From positions 124,001 to 188,000 of the forward strand of contig NZ_PKOJ01000001.1 of assembly GCF_002860325.1 (NCBI RefSeq): DNA of 64,000 nucleotides. The letters are read 5' to 3'. Positions 7,812 to 16,583 of the stretch are shown piece after piece. Made by a program: the position numbers and the translations under genes. The notes under the pieces were generated by a model. The model was not told the origin of the DNA and did not search any database. It was given only the letters and a program-made list of their open reading frames with translations. Position 1 is the first letter of the stretch. Every line of letters starts with the position of its first letter. This stretch comes from Neptunicoccus cionae. GTDB lineage: Bacteria > Pseudomonadota > Alphaproteobacteria > Rhodobacterales > Rhodobacteraceae.

Positions 7812-8417
7812 CTATCCGGGACAAGGCATGCCAGCAGCGCCCCATACCAGAATATCCTCGATATGGGCCTCTAGGGTTCCGGGCGCCGGTTCACGGTTTC
7901 CCCCAGGCTTCCAAGCCCAATGCAAGATCACATCATGTCCCAGATGCTCTGCGATTTCGGTATAGTGACGATCCCCGTTTAATTCAGGATCGCGGAGCTG
8001 GTTGCAGATGGTCTGTGCCGACTGACCGAACCAGTTAGCCTCTACCGGCGCAAGCCGCCAGTCATCTGGCACCGCAGGCGCACTGTGGGCCACATCAGAG
8101 TTTTCACCAAGGTGGCAGGTTGCACAGGGAAGGGTTTCCGCCCCTATCCGGCTTTCGCCCGCGCGGATATTCATACCATGAGGACGGGTACGCCCGTAAC
8201 TTTCACCTGACCACATGGGCCGGTCACTCGGTCCGACATGGCAGTTGGCGCAGCGGGGATGGGAAACAACTGCGAACATTCGCTCCCATGCCTCCAGCCC
8301 TTCTTCACGGGTTACAGTTCCAACCTCCGGACCTGTTGGAATTTCGATTTCGGCCAATGCAGGTACGGGCAAGCTTAAGGCAACCACCAACAGCGCTTTG
8401 TTCAAGACCGGTCTCAT
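7812..8417 (-). CDS. Exported diheme cytochrome c-like protein
   Basis: A 201-residue protein with a signal peptide (about 1-22, cut after ALA) and two haem-binding motifs, CANCH (56-60) and CATCH (98-102), so it should be a periplasmic diheme cytochrome. Its ATG overlaps the stop codon of the molybdenum hydroxylase large subunit by four bases, so it is made in step with that enzyme and probably takes its electrons. The C-terminal half is rich in Trp and His and carries no further CxxCH. It is the last gene of a three-gene operon. Confidence 0.85.
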   Translation of the reverse strand: MRPVLNKALLVVALSLPVPALAEIEIPTGPEVGTVTREEGLEAWERMFAVVSHPRCANCHVGPSDRPMWSGESYGRTRPHGMNIRAGESRIGAETLPCATCHLGENSDVAHSAPAVPDDWRLAPVEANWFGQSAQTICNQLRDPELNGDRHYTEIAEHLGHDVILHWAWKPGGNREPAPGTLEAHIEDILVWGAAGMPCPG

Positions 8418-10651
8418 ACGAAATCCACAAACTTGTTGAACGGCATTTCGCGCAAACGCACCCCTGTCGCATCGAAAATGGCAGAGGCCAGAGCAGGTGC
8501 CGCAGGCGGCACCGGCGGTTCCCCGATCCCGCGAATATGGCTGTTACGTTCCAACGCCTTAACGGTGATGCGCGGACACTGATACATACGCATTCCTTCA
8601 TATTCATGGAAATTCGTCTGCTCGATCCCGCCATCGGAAATGGTGATTTCGCAGTTCATCGCGTGCCCCAAACCAAAGACAACGCCGCCCTGCACCAGAT
8701 TTTCAAAGTTCACCGGATCAATCACACGACCCACATCCGTTGCCACAAAAACATTATCTATCCGGATACCATCCGGTGAGTTTGTAACCTCTACCACCTC
8801 GGCCACCGGCGTCCCAAAGGACATGCAAAACGCCACACCGCGCCCGCGGTCCGGCCCGAGATCACGGCCCCAATCCGACATCTCGCCAACCGTTTGCAGC
8901 ACCCTGCGCGATACATCATCGGTGCACAGTGCAATCCGCTGCTCCAACTGGTCACCCCCTGCCGCTGTGATCAGTTCACTCAGGAAACCTTCGTGGAAAA
9001 AGGCGTTTTGCGATGCCCCGACAGAACGCCACGAGCTGACCGGCGCCATGTTTTGTGCCCGATGCGCCGTGACGCGATAGTTCTCAATTCCGTAAGGCTG
9101 GTCCCACAAAGCCTGCGAGATCGAGCTGTCCGGTCCGGGCATCGGCATCCCCTGCCGCTCTGCCATTTGCGAGGTAAGAACAGAGGGCGCGCTGACGTCA
9201 AGATCGAATGTTTTCACCGTTCCACCCGCCACAGCGCCGCGCATCCGCGCAATAGCTGCGGGACGCAGATAGTCGTGGCCGAAATCCTGCTCGCGAGAGA
9301 ATGTCAGCTTTACCGGTACGCCCTTCATTTCCATTGCAAGTTCGGCGCAGCGCCGCGCAACTTCGTCTTCCAGACGATGGCCGAAACTGCCGCCCATCAT
9401 CTGTGCATGAATATGCACCTGCTCCGGTTCCACCCCAGCTATGGCGGCGACGTTGTTCTGGGTAAAACGGGGCACCTGCGTCCCTGTCCAGACATCAACC
9501 CGCCCGTCTTTAATCAACACAACCGCGTTGATCGGTTCCAGCGGCGCATGGGCCAGATAGGGCGCACGGTATTCTGCCGTCAAAGGCGTTTCGCCGAGCG
9601 TATTTTCGACATCTCCTTCATCTCGGCCCCGACTGTCCGGATCAGTGTCAAAAGCCTGCTCCAGTTCTGCCCAATGATCGGCCATCTCGGGCGCAAAAAC
9701 CGCCGGACCCCATTCGCATTCCACAGCAGCGGCAGCCTGAAACGCACGCCACGTGTTGTCTGCAATCACCCCGACACCGCCTGTCACAGGCACGATCTTT
9801 TTCACGCCACGCATGTCCTTTGCTGCGCTGGCGTCATAGCTGTTGAGTACCCCACCCTGACGGGGGTTGAGAACGACAGCCGCGTGAACCATACCGTTCA
9901 GCTTTGCATCGATACCATAGTGGAGCGTTCCGGTGGACTTCGCCACCGTATCCACCCGCAACATCGGTTTGCCGATCAGCCGCCACTGCTCTGGCTGGCG
10001 CAGGGCAACCTCTGTTACCGGTTCAATCCGCGACGCTTCGGCCGCAAGTTCCTGATATGGAATTTCCGTGCCATCCGGCAGGATCACCGCGCCGCCCTGC
10101 GTGCGCAAACGCGCCACCGCCACGCCGGTTTTCTGCGCCGCCGCCGCTTTCAATGTTTCTCGCGCTACTGCCCCTGCAATTCGCAGCTTCTCAAATCCGT
10201 CGGCAACGGTGCTGGACCCGCCGGTCACTTGCATTCCCATGATCTTCATCACAGCGCCAACCGTGCCGCGTGCCGCTGTGGCCATAGCCCCATGATCGGT
10301 CGCAGCAAACGGTACTGCTTCATCCGCAAGCGCCCTGTTCCAGTAAGCAGGGCTAGGCACACCCGGATCGACCCTGATCTGGTCCAGTTCCGCATCCAGT
10401 TCTTCAGCGATCATGGCCGCCTGCACGGAATAGGCACCCTGCCCCTTATCCGCACGTGGCGTGATCAGGGTTACGCCCTCTGCATCAATCTTCACATAAG
10501 GGGTCAGCGCCGCTTCATCGGAACCGAGATCAGCCAACAAAGGGTTTTCGACCGGCTTTTTGTAAAGGTAAAACCCGAAAGCAACGCCCCCGACGACCGC
10601 AGCAGAGCCGACAAGAAACGCCCGCCGCCCGATAGTTTTCAATCGTCCCAT
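8414..10651 (-). CDS. Tat-exported xanthine dehydrogenase-family molybdopterin subunit (IorB-like)
   Basis: A 745-residue large subunit of a molybdenum hydroxylase related to isoquinoline 1-oxidoreductase beta. It starts with a Tat-type signal (GRRAFLVGS, twin Arg at 9-10, then a hydrophobic stretch), so the enzyme acts in the periplasm. The C-terminal RGIGEPPVPPAAPALASAIF carries the expected catalytic Glu at about 711. The ATG at 10651 has GGAG upstream and lies 2 bases after the small-subunit stop; an upstream start would add 25 residues that overlap that gene. The substrate cannot be read from sequence: N-heterocycles or aldehydes are typical for the family. Confidence 0.88.
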   Translation of the reverse strand: MGRLKTIGRRAFLVGSAAVVGGVAFGFYLYKKPVENPLLADLGSDEAALTPYVKIDAEGVTLITPRADKGQGAYSVQAAMIAEELDAELDQIRVDPGVPSPAYWNRALADEAVPFAATDHGAMATAARGTVGAVMKIMGMQVTGGSSTVADGFEKLRIAGAVARETLKAAAAQKTGVAVARLRTQGGAVILPDGTEIPYQELAAEASRIEPVTEVALRQPEQWRLIGKPMLRVDTVAKSTGTLHYGIDAKLNGMVHAAVVLNPRQGGVLNSYDASAAKDMRGVKKIVPVTGGVGVIADNTWRAFQAAAAVECEWGPAVFAPEMADHWAELEQAFDTDPDSRGRDEGDVENTLGETPLTAEYRAPYLAHAPLEPINAVVLIKDGRVDVWTGTQVPRFTQNNVAAIAGVEPEQVHIHAQMMGGSFGHRLEDEVARRCAELAMEMKGVPVKLTFSREQDFGHDYLRPAAIARMRGAVAGGTVKTFDLDVSAPSVLTSQMAERQGMPMPGPDSSISQALWDQPYGIENYRVTAHRAQNMAPVSSWRSVGASQNAFFHEGFLSELITAAGGDQLEQRIALCTDDVSRRVLQTVGEMSDWGRDLGPDRGRGVAFCMSFGTPVAEVVEVTNSPDGIRIDNVFVATDVGRVIDPVNFENLVQGGVVFGLGHAMNCEITISDGGIEQTNFHEYEGMRMYQCPRITVKALERNSHIRGIGEPPVPPAAPALASAIFDATGVRLREMPFNKFVDFV

Positions 10652-10653
10652 GA

Positions 10654-11112
10654 TCAGGCTCCGTTCAGTTTGGCCGCAGCCGTTTTTACCGCCGCACGAA
10701 TGCGCGGATAGGTGCCGCAGCGGCACAAGTTGGCTGACATGGCCGCGTCGATATCTTCATCTGTCGGTTCGCTGTTCATCTCAAGAAAGGAGGCCGCCGC
10801 CATGATCTGTCCCGACTGGCAATAACCGCATTGGGCCACTTGATGCTCAATCCACGCCGCCTGCACTGCATGCAAGCTTTCGGGCGTGCCGAGCCCTTCA
10901 ATGGTTGTCACCTCACCATCCACAGCGCCAACTTCGACAGAACAGGACCGCACCGCCATTCCGTCAATATGGACGGTACAGGCTCCGCATTGGGCAATCC
11001 CGCAGCCGTATTTCGGCCCTGTAATCCCAAGCTCGTCCCGCAAGACCCACAAGAGCGGCATTTCCGGCTCAACATCCAGCGCGTAATCGGCGCCATTTAC
11101 GGTTAGTTTCAC
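10654..11112 (-). CDS. 2Fe-2S small subunit of the molybdenum hydroxylase (IorA-like)
   Basis: A 152-residue iron-sulfur subunit. The plant-type 2Fe-2S cluster is bound by C37, C42, C45 and C57 ([17 protein letters not shown]). The second cluster, in the C-terminal helical domain, is bound by C95, C98, C130 and C132 (CGYCQSGQI and [11 protein letters not shown]). It passes electrons from the molybdenum centre to an external carrier, here probably the diheme cytochrome encoded downstream. It has no signal peptide of its own, so it would be exported bound to the Tat-carrying large subunit. It is the first gene of the operon, with the AraC gene divergent. Confidence 0.92.
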   Translation of the reverse strand: MKLTVNGADYALDVEPEMPLLWVLRDELGITGPKYGCGIAQCGACTVHIDGMAVRSCSVEVGAVDGEVTTIEGLGTPESLHAVQAAWIEHQVAQCGYCQSGQIMAAASFLEMNSEPTDEDIDAAMSANLCRCGTYPRIRAAVKTAAAKLNGA

Positions 11113-11252
11113 GGTGTATCCTCTCCGGTCTGCGATTTAACAGATATAGTCGTTGCGGATGCAAATGTTACTTGCATATTGCGCCAGTTTACTAACAAAC
11201 AGTGCCAAATTGATGGGAAACCGTTTCACACCGTGCCGGACGCTATACAATT

Positions 11253-12254
11253 ATGTCTATGAACAAACGCACCCGCTATCACGTGGCACAGGATATGCAG
11301 ACCATGTGTGCCCTGCTCAAAATTGATCCCAAGTCAATTTTGCGGCGCGCCGGTTTGCCTCCGGATTACTTTGATCATGATGATCGGGGCCTGCTGCCCC
11401 ACCAGATTTTTGCCCTCTGGGATGCGGCCGCAGCAGAATATCGAAGACCGGACCTTTCGGTATTTCTTGGAAAATCTCTGGCGCACGGAATTTTCGGATC
11501 TGTGGTGCTGGCTTTCACCTGCTCTCATACGGTGCAGGCAGGCCTGAACCGAATTGCCATTTTCAAACCGCTGATCGGACCGATACAGCTGGACATTCAT
11601 ACCGATGAAACCCGCCTGACGCTGACCATTACCTCCACCGAACCGGAACTTGACCTTCCAGCGGTGCTTGGCGCGATGGATCTGGTCTTTTTTGTAGAAT
11701 TGATCCGCACAACTACAGCCGAACATGTGGTGCCCCTGTCGGCAAGCCTGCCGGAACTGCCGCCAGAGGCGAAGGACATTGAGACCCACCTTGGCATAAG
11801 GCTTACACGGGGCAAAACAGTGTCCCTGACGATTTCGCGCGATGATGCGGAACGGCGGCTGGTCACAGAGAATCCGAACCTCTGGGCCGTGTTTGAGACC
11901 GATCTGAAACGCAAGCTCGAAGCGCAAACCGGCAACACCCCAACCGCAGACCGGCTGCGCGATGCGTTATATGAAATGCTGCCAAGCGGACAGTCCTCGG
12001 TCGAGGCGGCTTGTCAAAAACTGCATCTTTCCAAGCGGTCCCTCCAGCGACACCTGCAACGGGAGGGCAGCAGCTTTCAGAAAGTGCTGGACGCGACCCG
12101 ATCCGAACTTTCGCTGCACTACCTGCGTATGGACAACATCAGCATTGAAGAAATTTCCTACCTGCTGGCGTTTCGCGATCCCAACAGCTTTTACCGCGCG
12201 TTCCATAACTGGACAGGCATGACCCCTGCCCAAGCACGGAGCTTTGCCGAATAG
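11253..12254 (+). CDS. AraC family transcriptional regulator with arabinose-binding-like N-domain
   Basis: A 333-residue regulator. Residues 20-200 resemble the Arabinose_bd domain of OruR/ArgR-like AraC proteins. The C-terminal 100 residues form the two helix-turn-helix units (SVEAACQKLHLSKRSLQRHL and ISYLLAFRDPNSFYRAF, ending GMTPAQARS). It is transcribed away from the molybdenum hydroxylase operon across a 140-base shared upstream region, which suggests it controls that operon. The inducer is unknown. Confidence 0.88.
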   Translation: MSMNKRTRYHVAQDMQTMCALLKIDPKSILRRAGLPPDYFDHDDRGLLPHQIFALWDAAAAEYRRPDLSVFLGKSLAHGIFGSVVLAFTCSHTVQAGLNRIAIFKPLIGPIQLDIHTDETRLTLTITSTEPELDLPAVLGAMDLVFFVELIRTTTAEHVVPLSASLPELPPEAKDIETHLGIRLTRGKTVSLTISRDDAERRLVTENPNLWAVFETDLKRKLEAQTGNTPTADRLRDALYEMLPSGQSSVEAACQKLHLSKRSLQRHLQREGSSFQKVLDATRSELSLHYLRMDNISIEEISYLLAFRDPNSFYRAFHNWTGMTPAQARSFAE

Positions 12255-12259
12255 CCCCC

Positions 12260-12496
12260 TTAGAACGCTTTGAAGGTCAGGATGGTGTGGGTCCGCTCGA
12301 TCCCTTCAATGTCCAGAATGTAGTCATTGATAAACCGGCCCGTGTCTTCGCCTTCGGGGATGTACAGCTTCAGCAGCAAATCCCAATCGCCACTGGTGGA
12401 ATGCAGCTCGGCGTAATTTTCCCGCAAGGCGATTTCATCTGCAACCTGATAGGTCGAACCGGGTTTGCATCGGATCTGGATAAAAACAGTGTTCAC
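12260..12496 (-). CDS. Stand-alone Lrp/AsnC ligand-binding (RAM) domain protein
   Basis: A 78-residue protein made only of the AsnC-type effector-binding domain: a ferredoxin-like fold with GDWDLLLKLYIPEGED in the middle and a conserved THTILTFKAF end. It has no helix-turn-helix, so it cannot bind DNA alone. Such proteins (AsnC_trans_reg family) bind small ligands or assemble with full-length Lrp proteins. It starts at GTG (12496); the nearest upstream ATG is in another frame and blocked by a stop. AAAGG lies upstream. It converges on the AraC gene with a gap of 5 bases. Confidence 0.85.
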   Translation of the reverse strand: MNTVFIQIRCKPGSTYQVADEIALRENYAELHSTSGDWDLLLKLYIPEGEDTGRFINDYILDIEGIERTHTILTFKAF

Positions 12497-12617
12497 GACA
12501 TGGGCCTTTCGCTGACTTGAACTTCACGGGAAACTCACCCGAAACGGGCGCGGCGTCAATGACACGGTTTTCATTTCACACGATCCATGCTCAATGTTGC
12601 GCAACAGGAGAATTCAC

Positions 12618-13421
12618 ATGATTGACTGGAACGATGCCTTTGCCAATGGCGCCTATATCGAGGGCGCCGCGGATTATCTGGAAAAATGGCCCAAAAGCGC
12701 CGCGGGGTTTCGTGCCACGCAGGCCGGTGCCACGCTGGATCGCGCTTATGGTCCCAAACCGCGCAACCTGTTTGATCTGTTCCACCCTGAAGGTCCGTCC
12801 AAAGGCACGGTAATTTTTGTTCATGGGGGCTACTGGCACCAGCTTGATAAAAACTATTGGTCTCACCTTGCCGCCGGCCCACTGGCGCAGGGTTGGTCGG
12901 TCGCCTTTCCGGGCTACACGCTTGCCCCCGAGGCGCGCATCAGTGAAATAACGCAGGAAATCGCTGCTGCCGTAACGGCTATTGCCGCCATCACAACCGG
13001 CCCTCTGCGTCTGACCGGACATTCCGCCGGCGGGCATCTGGTTACGCGGATGAATTGCACCAACAGCGGCTTGCCTGGCTCTGTGCAAAAACGAATCGCC
13101 CATACGATTTCAATCTCCGGCCTGCACGATTTACGCCCGCTGGTTGAAACCGATATGAACGATACACTTAAACTGGACACTGCGGAGGCCGAAGCCGAGA
13201 GCCCGGCGCTGCTCAATGCCGTTCCTGATTGCTCAATCACCTTCTGGGTCGGCGCAGCTGAACGGCCGGAGTTCCTGAGACAAAACCGGCTGATCGCAGA
13301 GAAATGGGCCCGTGCCGGAATCAGGGCCTCTGACGTCTATGCACCGGACCAGCACCACTTCTCGGTAATCGCCCCGCTTTGTGATGCAGACTCTCCGCTA
13401 ACCCGCGCGCTTCTGCGGTAA
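12618..13421 (+). CDS. Alpha/beta-hydrolase, kynurenine formamidase-like
   Basis: A 267-residue alpha/beta hydrolase. It has the oxyanion-hole HGG motif in FVHGGYWHQLDKNYWS (69-82), the nucleophile elbow GHSAGGH with Ser136, and a late QHHFSV segment with catalytic His at about 247. This set, with HGGYW and KNYWSH, is typical of the arylformamidase (kynurenine formamidase) and related esterase group. AGGAG lies ahead of the ATG at 12618. No tryptophan-degradation neighbours are present, so the true substrate is uncertain. Confidence 0.78.
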   Translation: MIDWNDAFANGAYIEGAADYLEKWPKSAAGFRATQAGATLDRAYGPKPRNLFDLFHPEGPSKGTVIFVHGGYWHQLDKNYWSHLAAGPLAQGWSVAFPGYTLAPEARISEITQEIAAAVTAIAAITTGPLRLTGHSAGGHLVTRMNCTNSGLPGSVQKRIAHTISISGLHDLRPLVETDMNDTLKLDTAEAEAESPALLNAVPDCSITFWVGAAERPEFLRQNRLIAEKWARAGIRASDVYAPDQHHFSVIAPLCDADSPLTRALLR

Positions 13422-13617
13422 AGCCCTTCCGTTCCATTTGGGTTTTCGCGGATTGGTGAACGAACAAGCACTTGTTATAGAACGGATAAATCCACTGTTA
13501 CGCGCTGCCGTGTAATAATAAGTGATTTGTCCTGAAGCGGGGAATCGCGTAGGAATATTCCTGCCCGCAGATCAAAATATGTTCTGCGCAAGCGATCTTT
13601 CTGTCAGAGAGTTTGCC

Positions 13618-14019
13618 ATGAACAAACCCGTTCATACCCTGTTTGTTGCCCTTTTATCCGTCCTAGCAACCACCATTCCGGCGGCTGCCAATGACCCCGT
13701 GTTGGGCGTCTGGCGCACTGAACCGGACCGGAAAAACCTGATCTCGCATATCCGGATTCGCCAGTGCGGCGACAAACTTTGTGGAACCGTGATCCGAGCG
13801 TTTGATTCGAACGGAAAAGAGGTTAAAACAAAGCACGTAGGAAAAGAGCTTTTCTGGGGGGTAGAGCCTTTGGGCAATGGCGATTACAAAAACGGAACGG
13901 TCGTTGTGCCGCTTCTGAACGTCAAAGCTAAGGCATCTATGAAACTCAGAGGCAGCAATCTTCACGTAACCGGCTGCAAAGGTGGTGTCTGCGACGGGCA
14001 GGTCTGGAGCCGGTTTTAA
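13618..14019 (+). CDS. DUF2147 family exported protein
   Basis: A 133-residue protein with a signal peptide (about 1-25, ending PAAAN), so it is periplasmic. The mature part has the DUF2147 hallmarks: VLGVWRTEPDRKN at the start, CGDKLCGTVI, and a C-terminal block ending CDGQVWSRF. Four cysteines could form two disulfides. The ATG at 13618 gives a normal signal peptide; longer in-frame starts are rejected. Function unknown. It is monocistronic, with about 200 bases of unremarkable DNA upstream and a strong hairpin downstream. Confidence 0.8.
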   Translation: MNKPVHTLFVALLSVLATTIPAAANDPVLGVWRTEPDRKNLISHIRIRQCGDKLCGTVIRAFDSNGKEVKTKHVGKELFWGVEPLGNGDYKNGTVVVPLLNVKAKASMKLRGSNLHVTGCKGGVCDGQVWSRF

Positions 14020-14120
14020 AATTCAGTTTCGCCGCAGCGCTCCCCCAACCGTTCTGGGAGGAAATGGTTTCGGGTTGTGAACCTCGGCGGAAGGCCTGAA
14101 AGGCCGCCCCGAAAGGGGTT

Positions 14121-14150
14121 TGGCGGGACGATCTTTGCGTCGTCCCGCCA
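14121..14150. terminator. Hairpin terminator between DUF2147 gene and oxidoreductase gene
   Basis: 11-bp perfect stem (TGGCGGGACGA and complement) with an 8-base loop between two convergent genes. A short T-rich tail follows on the plus strand. Confidence 0.7.
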
Positions 14151-14168
14151 ATATTCTTTCATCACGCC

Positions 14169-15194
14169 CTACGGCCTGATCATGATCTTGCCGTCTTTGA
14201 TCTGTGTCGCCGCAGCCAGACCGGATACGACATCCCGCAAAGGCAGATAGGTCGCGACGTCCGTGGACCAGCGCCCGTCAGCAAAACGGGTCTGAACCTC
14301 TTTTGCCAGATCCGCCATCAACGCACCGTTGTCCTGCATCCAGCGGGTCAGCCAGAAGCCCTCGATCACTTTGGACTGGAAGATCAACTGCCCCATCTGG
14401 GTCATCGGGAACAATTCGGGGTTCAGCTTGCCATAGGTTACCCAACGGGCGTTGTTCGGCATGGCAACAAACACCTTTTCGGAAATCGCATCCGTCACAG
14501 CGTCAAGAAATACACGGGGCTTTAATGTGCGGCTGGCGGCTGCAAACTGCGTTTCGAAATCATCGGCCGTTACGTCCAGAACCTCTGTCGCCCCTAGTTC
14601 ACGCAGCGCATCAGCGCTGTCCATACGGCGGACCAGACAGATCGTCTTTAGTCCCTTGTCCCGCGCCAGCCCGATCATCAGTTTGCCAAGCTGGCTCGCT
14701 GCAGCAGAAATCACAAAACAATCCCCGTGTTTTTCTGCGATATCCACCATCGCAATAGCAGTCAGAGGATTCACGATCTGCGCTGCGCCATCCTCGTCCT
14801 TCACCGCCGGGTGCAACGGGATACACATTGACGCATTTGTCACGCAATATTCAGACCATGCGCCAGACCCTGCCGCCACAAAAGCAACCCGTTTCCCGAC
14901 GAGCCCTTCCGCACCAGCGCCCGCAGCCACGACGTCTCCGCAACCTTCAAATCCGGCGGGTGCCCCTTTAACGCAAGGCTGCCCGTATTCACCTTTGATA
15001 AAGTGCAGATCGGACGGATTAACCGAAGCCAGACGCAGCTTGATCAACACCTGACCCGCGGCAGGTTCGGGCATCGGCAGTGTCGCCTCTTCAAGATAAA
15101 GGGAGGCGTCGGAAATCGCCGGACCTTCGGATTTCCCCGAATAGCCCTCCAGTTTCTGGATAATCGAAAACGTCTGTTCTGGCAGTTCGCTCAT
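14169..15194 (-). CDS. Medium-chain dehydrogenase/reductase, quinone oxidoreductase-like
   Basis: A 341-residue NAD(P)-dependent oxidoreductase of the MDR superfamily. The N-terminal GroES-like domain has KLRLASVNPSDLHFIKG and GFEGCGDVVAAG. The nucleotide-binding part (about 150-290) has VISAAASQLGKL followed by a Rossmann-like beta strand. The usual zinc-binding cysteines are absent, so it is probably a zinc-free quinone or enoyl reductase type. AGGAG lies 8 bases before the ATG. It is divergent from the SDR gene at 15307. Substrate unknown. Confidence 0.82.
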   Translation of the reverse strand: MSELPEQTFSIIQKLEGYSGKSEGPAISDASLYLEEATLPMPEPAAGQVLIKLRLASVNPSDLHFIKGEYGQPCVKGAPAGFEGCGDVVAAGAGAEGLVGKRVAFVAAGSGAWSEYCVTNASMCIPLHPAVKDEDGAAQIVNPLTAIAMVDIAEKHGDCFVISAAASQLGKLMIGLARDKGLKTICLVRRMDSADALRELGATEVLDVTADDFETQFAAASRTLKPRVFLDAVTDAISEKVFVAMPNNARWVTYGKLNPELFPMTQMGQLIFQSKVIEGFWLTRWMQDNGALMADLAKEVQTRFADGRWSTDVATYLPLRDVVSGLAAATQIKDGKIMIRP

Positions 15195-15306
15195 GGTGGG
15201 CTCCTAACTGTGACGCCGCGTCGAGGCGGCAATTTGCTTGGCATCACAACCGCCCAGCGCCTAAGCTGTCAACATACACGCTACGGCAATTAGGGAAGAG
15301 AAAAAC

Positions 15307-16125
15307 ATGCTTAACGAGATATTCGGCCTGTCGGGTAAGACCGCGCTCATCACAGGAGGCGGCTCCGGCATCGGTGCCATGATGGCTGAAGGATTTGCAC
15401 ACGCCGGAGCACGGGTCATCATCTGCTCGCGCAAGCTGCATCAGGTTGAAGAGACCGCAGCCGCTATCAACGCAACCAACCCTGCGGGCAGTGTCGAAGC
15501 GTTTTCCGGAGATGTGTCCAGCGAAGAAGGCATTGACGCGATCGTAGCCGAGGTGACCTCGCGCACCGACAAGCTGAACATCCTCGTAAACAACGCCGGT
15601 ATCAGCTGGGGCGCGCCGCTGGGTCAATTCCCGCATTCCGCTTGGGAAAAGGTGATGAATGTAAACGTGGCCGGTCTGTTCCACCTGACCCAGCAACTGC
15701 TACCGCTTCTGAGCGCAGCCTCCAGTGATGCAGATCCGGCGCGGGTTCTGAACCTTGGATCGGTTATGGGCAAACACCCGTTGGGGGATGGTGCTTACAG
15801 CTATTCCGCGTCCAAATCCGCCGTCCATCATATGACTGCCATTCTGGGCAAGGAACTGGCGGGGCAGCGCATCACAGTAAATGCACTGGCACCTGGCCCT
15901 TTCCAGTCGAAAATGACTGCCTTTGCAACCGCGAAGGAAGAACAGGCCAAAGCTGTGGGCGGTGACGTTCCACTCGGCCGGATCGGCGCCCCTTCTGACG
16001 TGCAGGGCGCATCCTTGTTCCTGTGCTCGAAAGCTGGCGCCTACGTTACGGGGGCGATCCTGCCACTCGACGGAGGCATACACCTGATCACCGGACCAAA
16101 CCTGTTCGGCTCCGCAATGAGCTGA
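15307..16125 (+). CDS. Short-chain dehydrogenase/reductase
   Basis: A 272-residue classical SDR: the cofactor motif TGGGSGIG near residue 17, NNAG near 97, and the catalytic YSYSASK with a Ser in LGSVMGK about 20 residues earlier. It closes with a typical LPLDGGIHL segment. It acts on an alcohol or ketone with NAD(P)H in the cytosol; the substrate is not evident. The upstream gene is divergent, and a hairpin follows. Confidence 0.88.
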   Translation: MLNEIFGLSGKTALITGGGSGIGAMMAEGFAHAGARVIICSRKLHQVEETAAAINATNPAGSVEAFSGDVSSEEGIDAIVAEVTSRTDKLNILVNNAGISWGAPLGQFPHSAWEKVMNVNVAGLFHLTQQLLPLLSAASSDADPARVLNLGSVMGKHPLGDGAYSYSASKSAVHHMTAILGKELAGQRITVNALAPGPFQSKMTAFATAKEEQAKAVGGDVPLGRIGAPSDVQGASLFLCSKAGAYVTGAILPLDGGIHLITGPNLFGSAMS

Positions 16126-16132
16126 CACGCAA

Positions 16133-16163
16133 CAGGCCGCTGCGGACCTTCCCCAGCGGCCTG
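16133..16163 (+). terminator. Hairpin after the SDR gene
   Basis: 10-bp perfect stem (CAGGCCGCTG and complement) with an 11-base loop and a weak T-rich tail, 7 bases after the stop codon. Confidence 0.6.
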
Positions 16164-16583
16164 ACTTTCCCAAAAAACCTAAGAATTCCTTTATCTTACG
16201 GTTTCACATGAAACAGCGCCGAACCCGCCGAGCGTCGGTTCAGCCGTAAAACGCAAGCATCAGAGCAAGCAGCACAAAGCCGGCAATCAGACCCATTGCA
16301 AATGCCGCAGCGAATAGAAGTGTCATTTATTACCCCACCAAAAGATTGCAGACCGCTGCCGGTTATTCCCACTCTGTCCAGCGATGATGCCCATCCTCTC
16401 ATTCATTTTGGACAGGCCATTTCCGGACTGCAAGAATTAATCCGCATTGGACCGGCTTCAAGGCACCTATCTTCGCAACGCACACCGAAGGGGTGTGCAT
16501 CCCTGAAAAGGATTCTACCGGCGATTGGATTAACCCTCTGAAACCTTTAGCAGGACGTGCGAATCACATGCGGGAATCCGCAC
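16164..16583. other. Intergenic stretch with one candidate tiny membrane peptide
   Basis: 420 bases without a recognisable larger gene. The only coding candidate is the 28-residue frame at 16240-16326 on the minus strand, listed separately. No tRNA, promoter consensus or repeat was recognised in the rest. Confidence 0.5.
16240..16326 (-). CDS. Candidate 28-residue single-helix membrane peptide
   Basis: The frame starts MTLLFAAAFAMGLIAGFVLL and ends LALMLAFYG, one hydrophobic helix throughout. A GGTGGGG stretch lies a few bases before the ATG. Such single-pass peptides are real in bacteria but short hydrophobic frames also occur by chance; no partner gene is adjacent. Function unknown. Confidence 0.35.
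   Translation of the reverse strand: MTLLFAAAFAMGLIAGFVLLALMLAFYG

Noticed and set aside
8894-10711. 605-codon open frame on the plus strand
   Set aside because: It lies entirely antisense to the molybdenum hydroxylase large subunit, has a composition rich in Arg, His and Cys, no ribosome site and no recognisable domain. Long antisense frames are common in this GC range.
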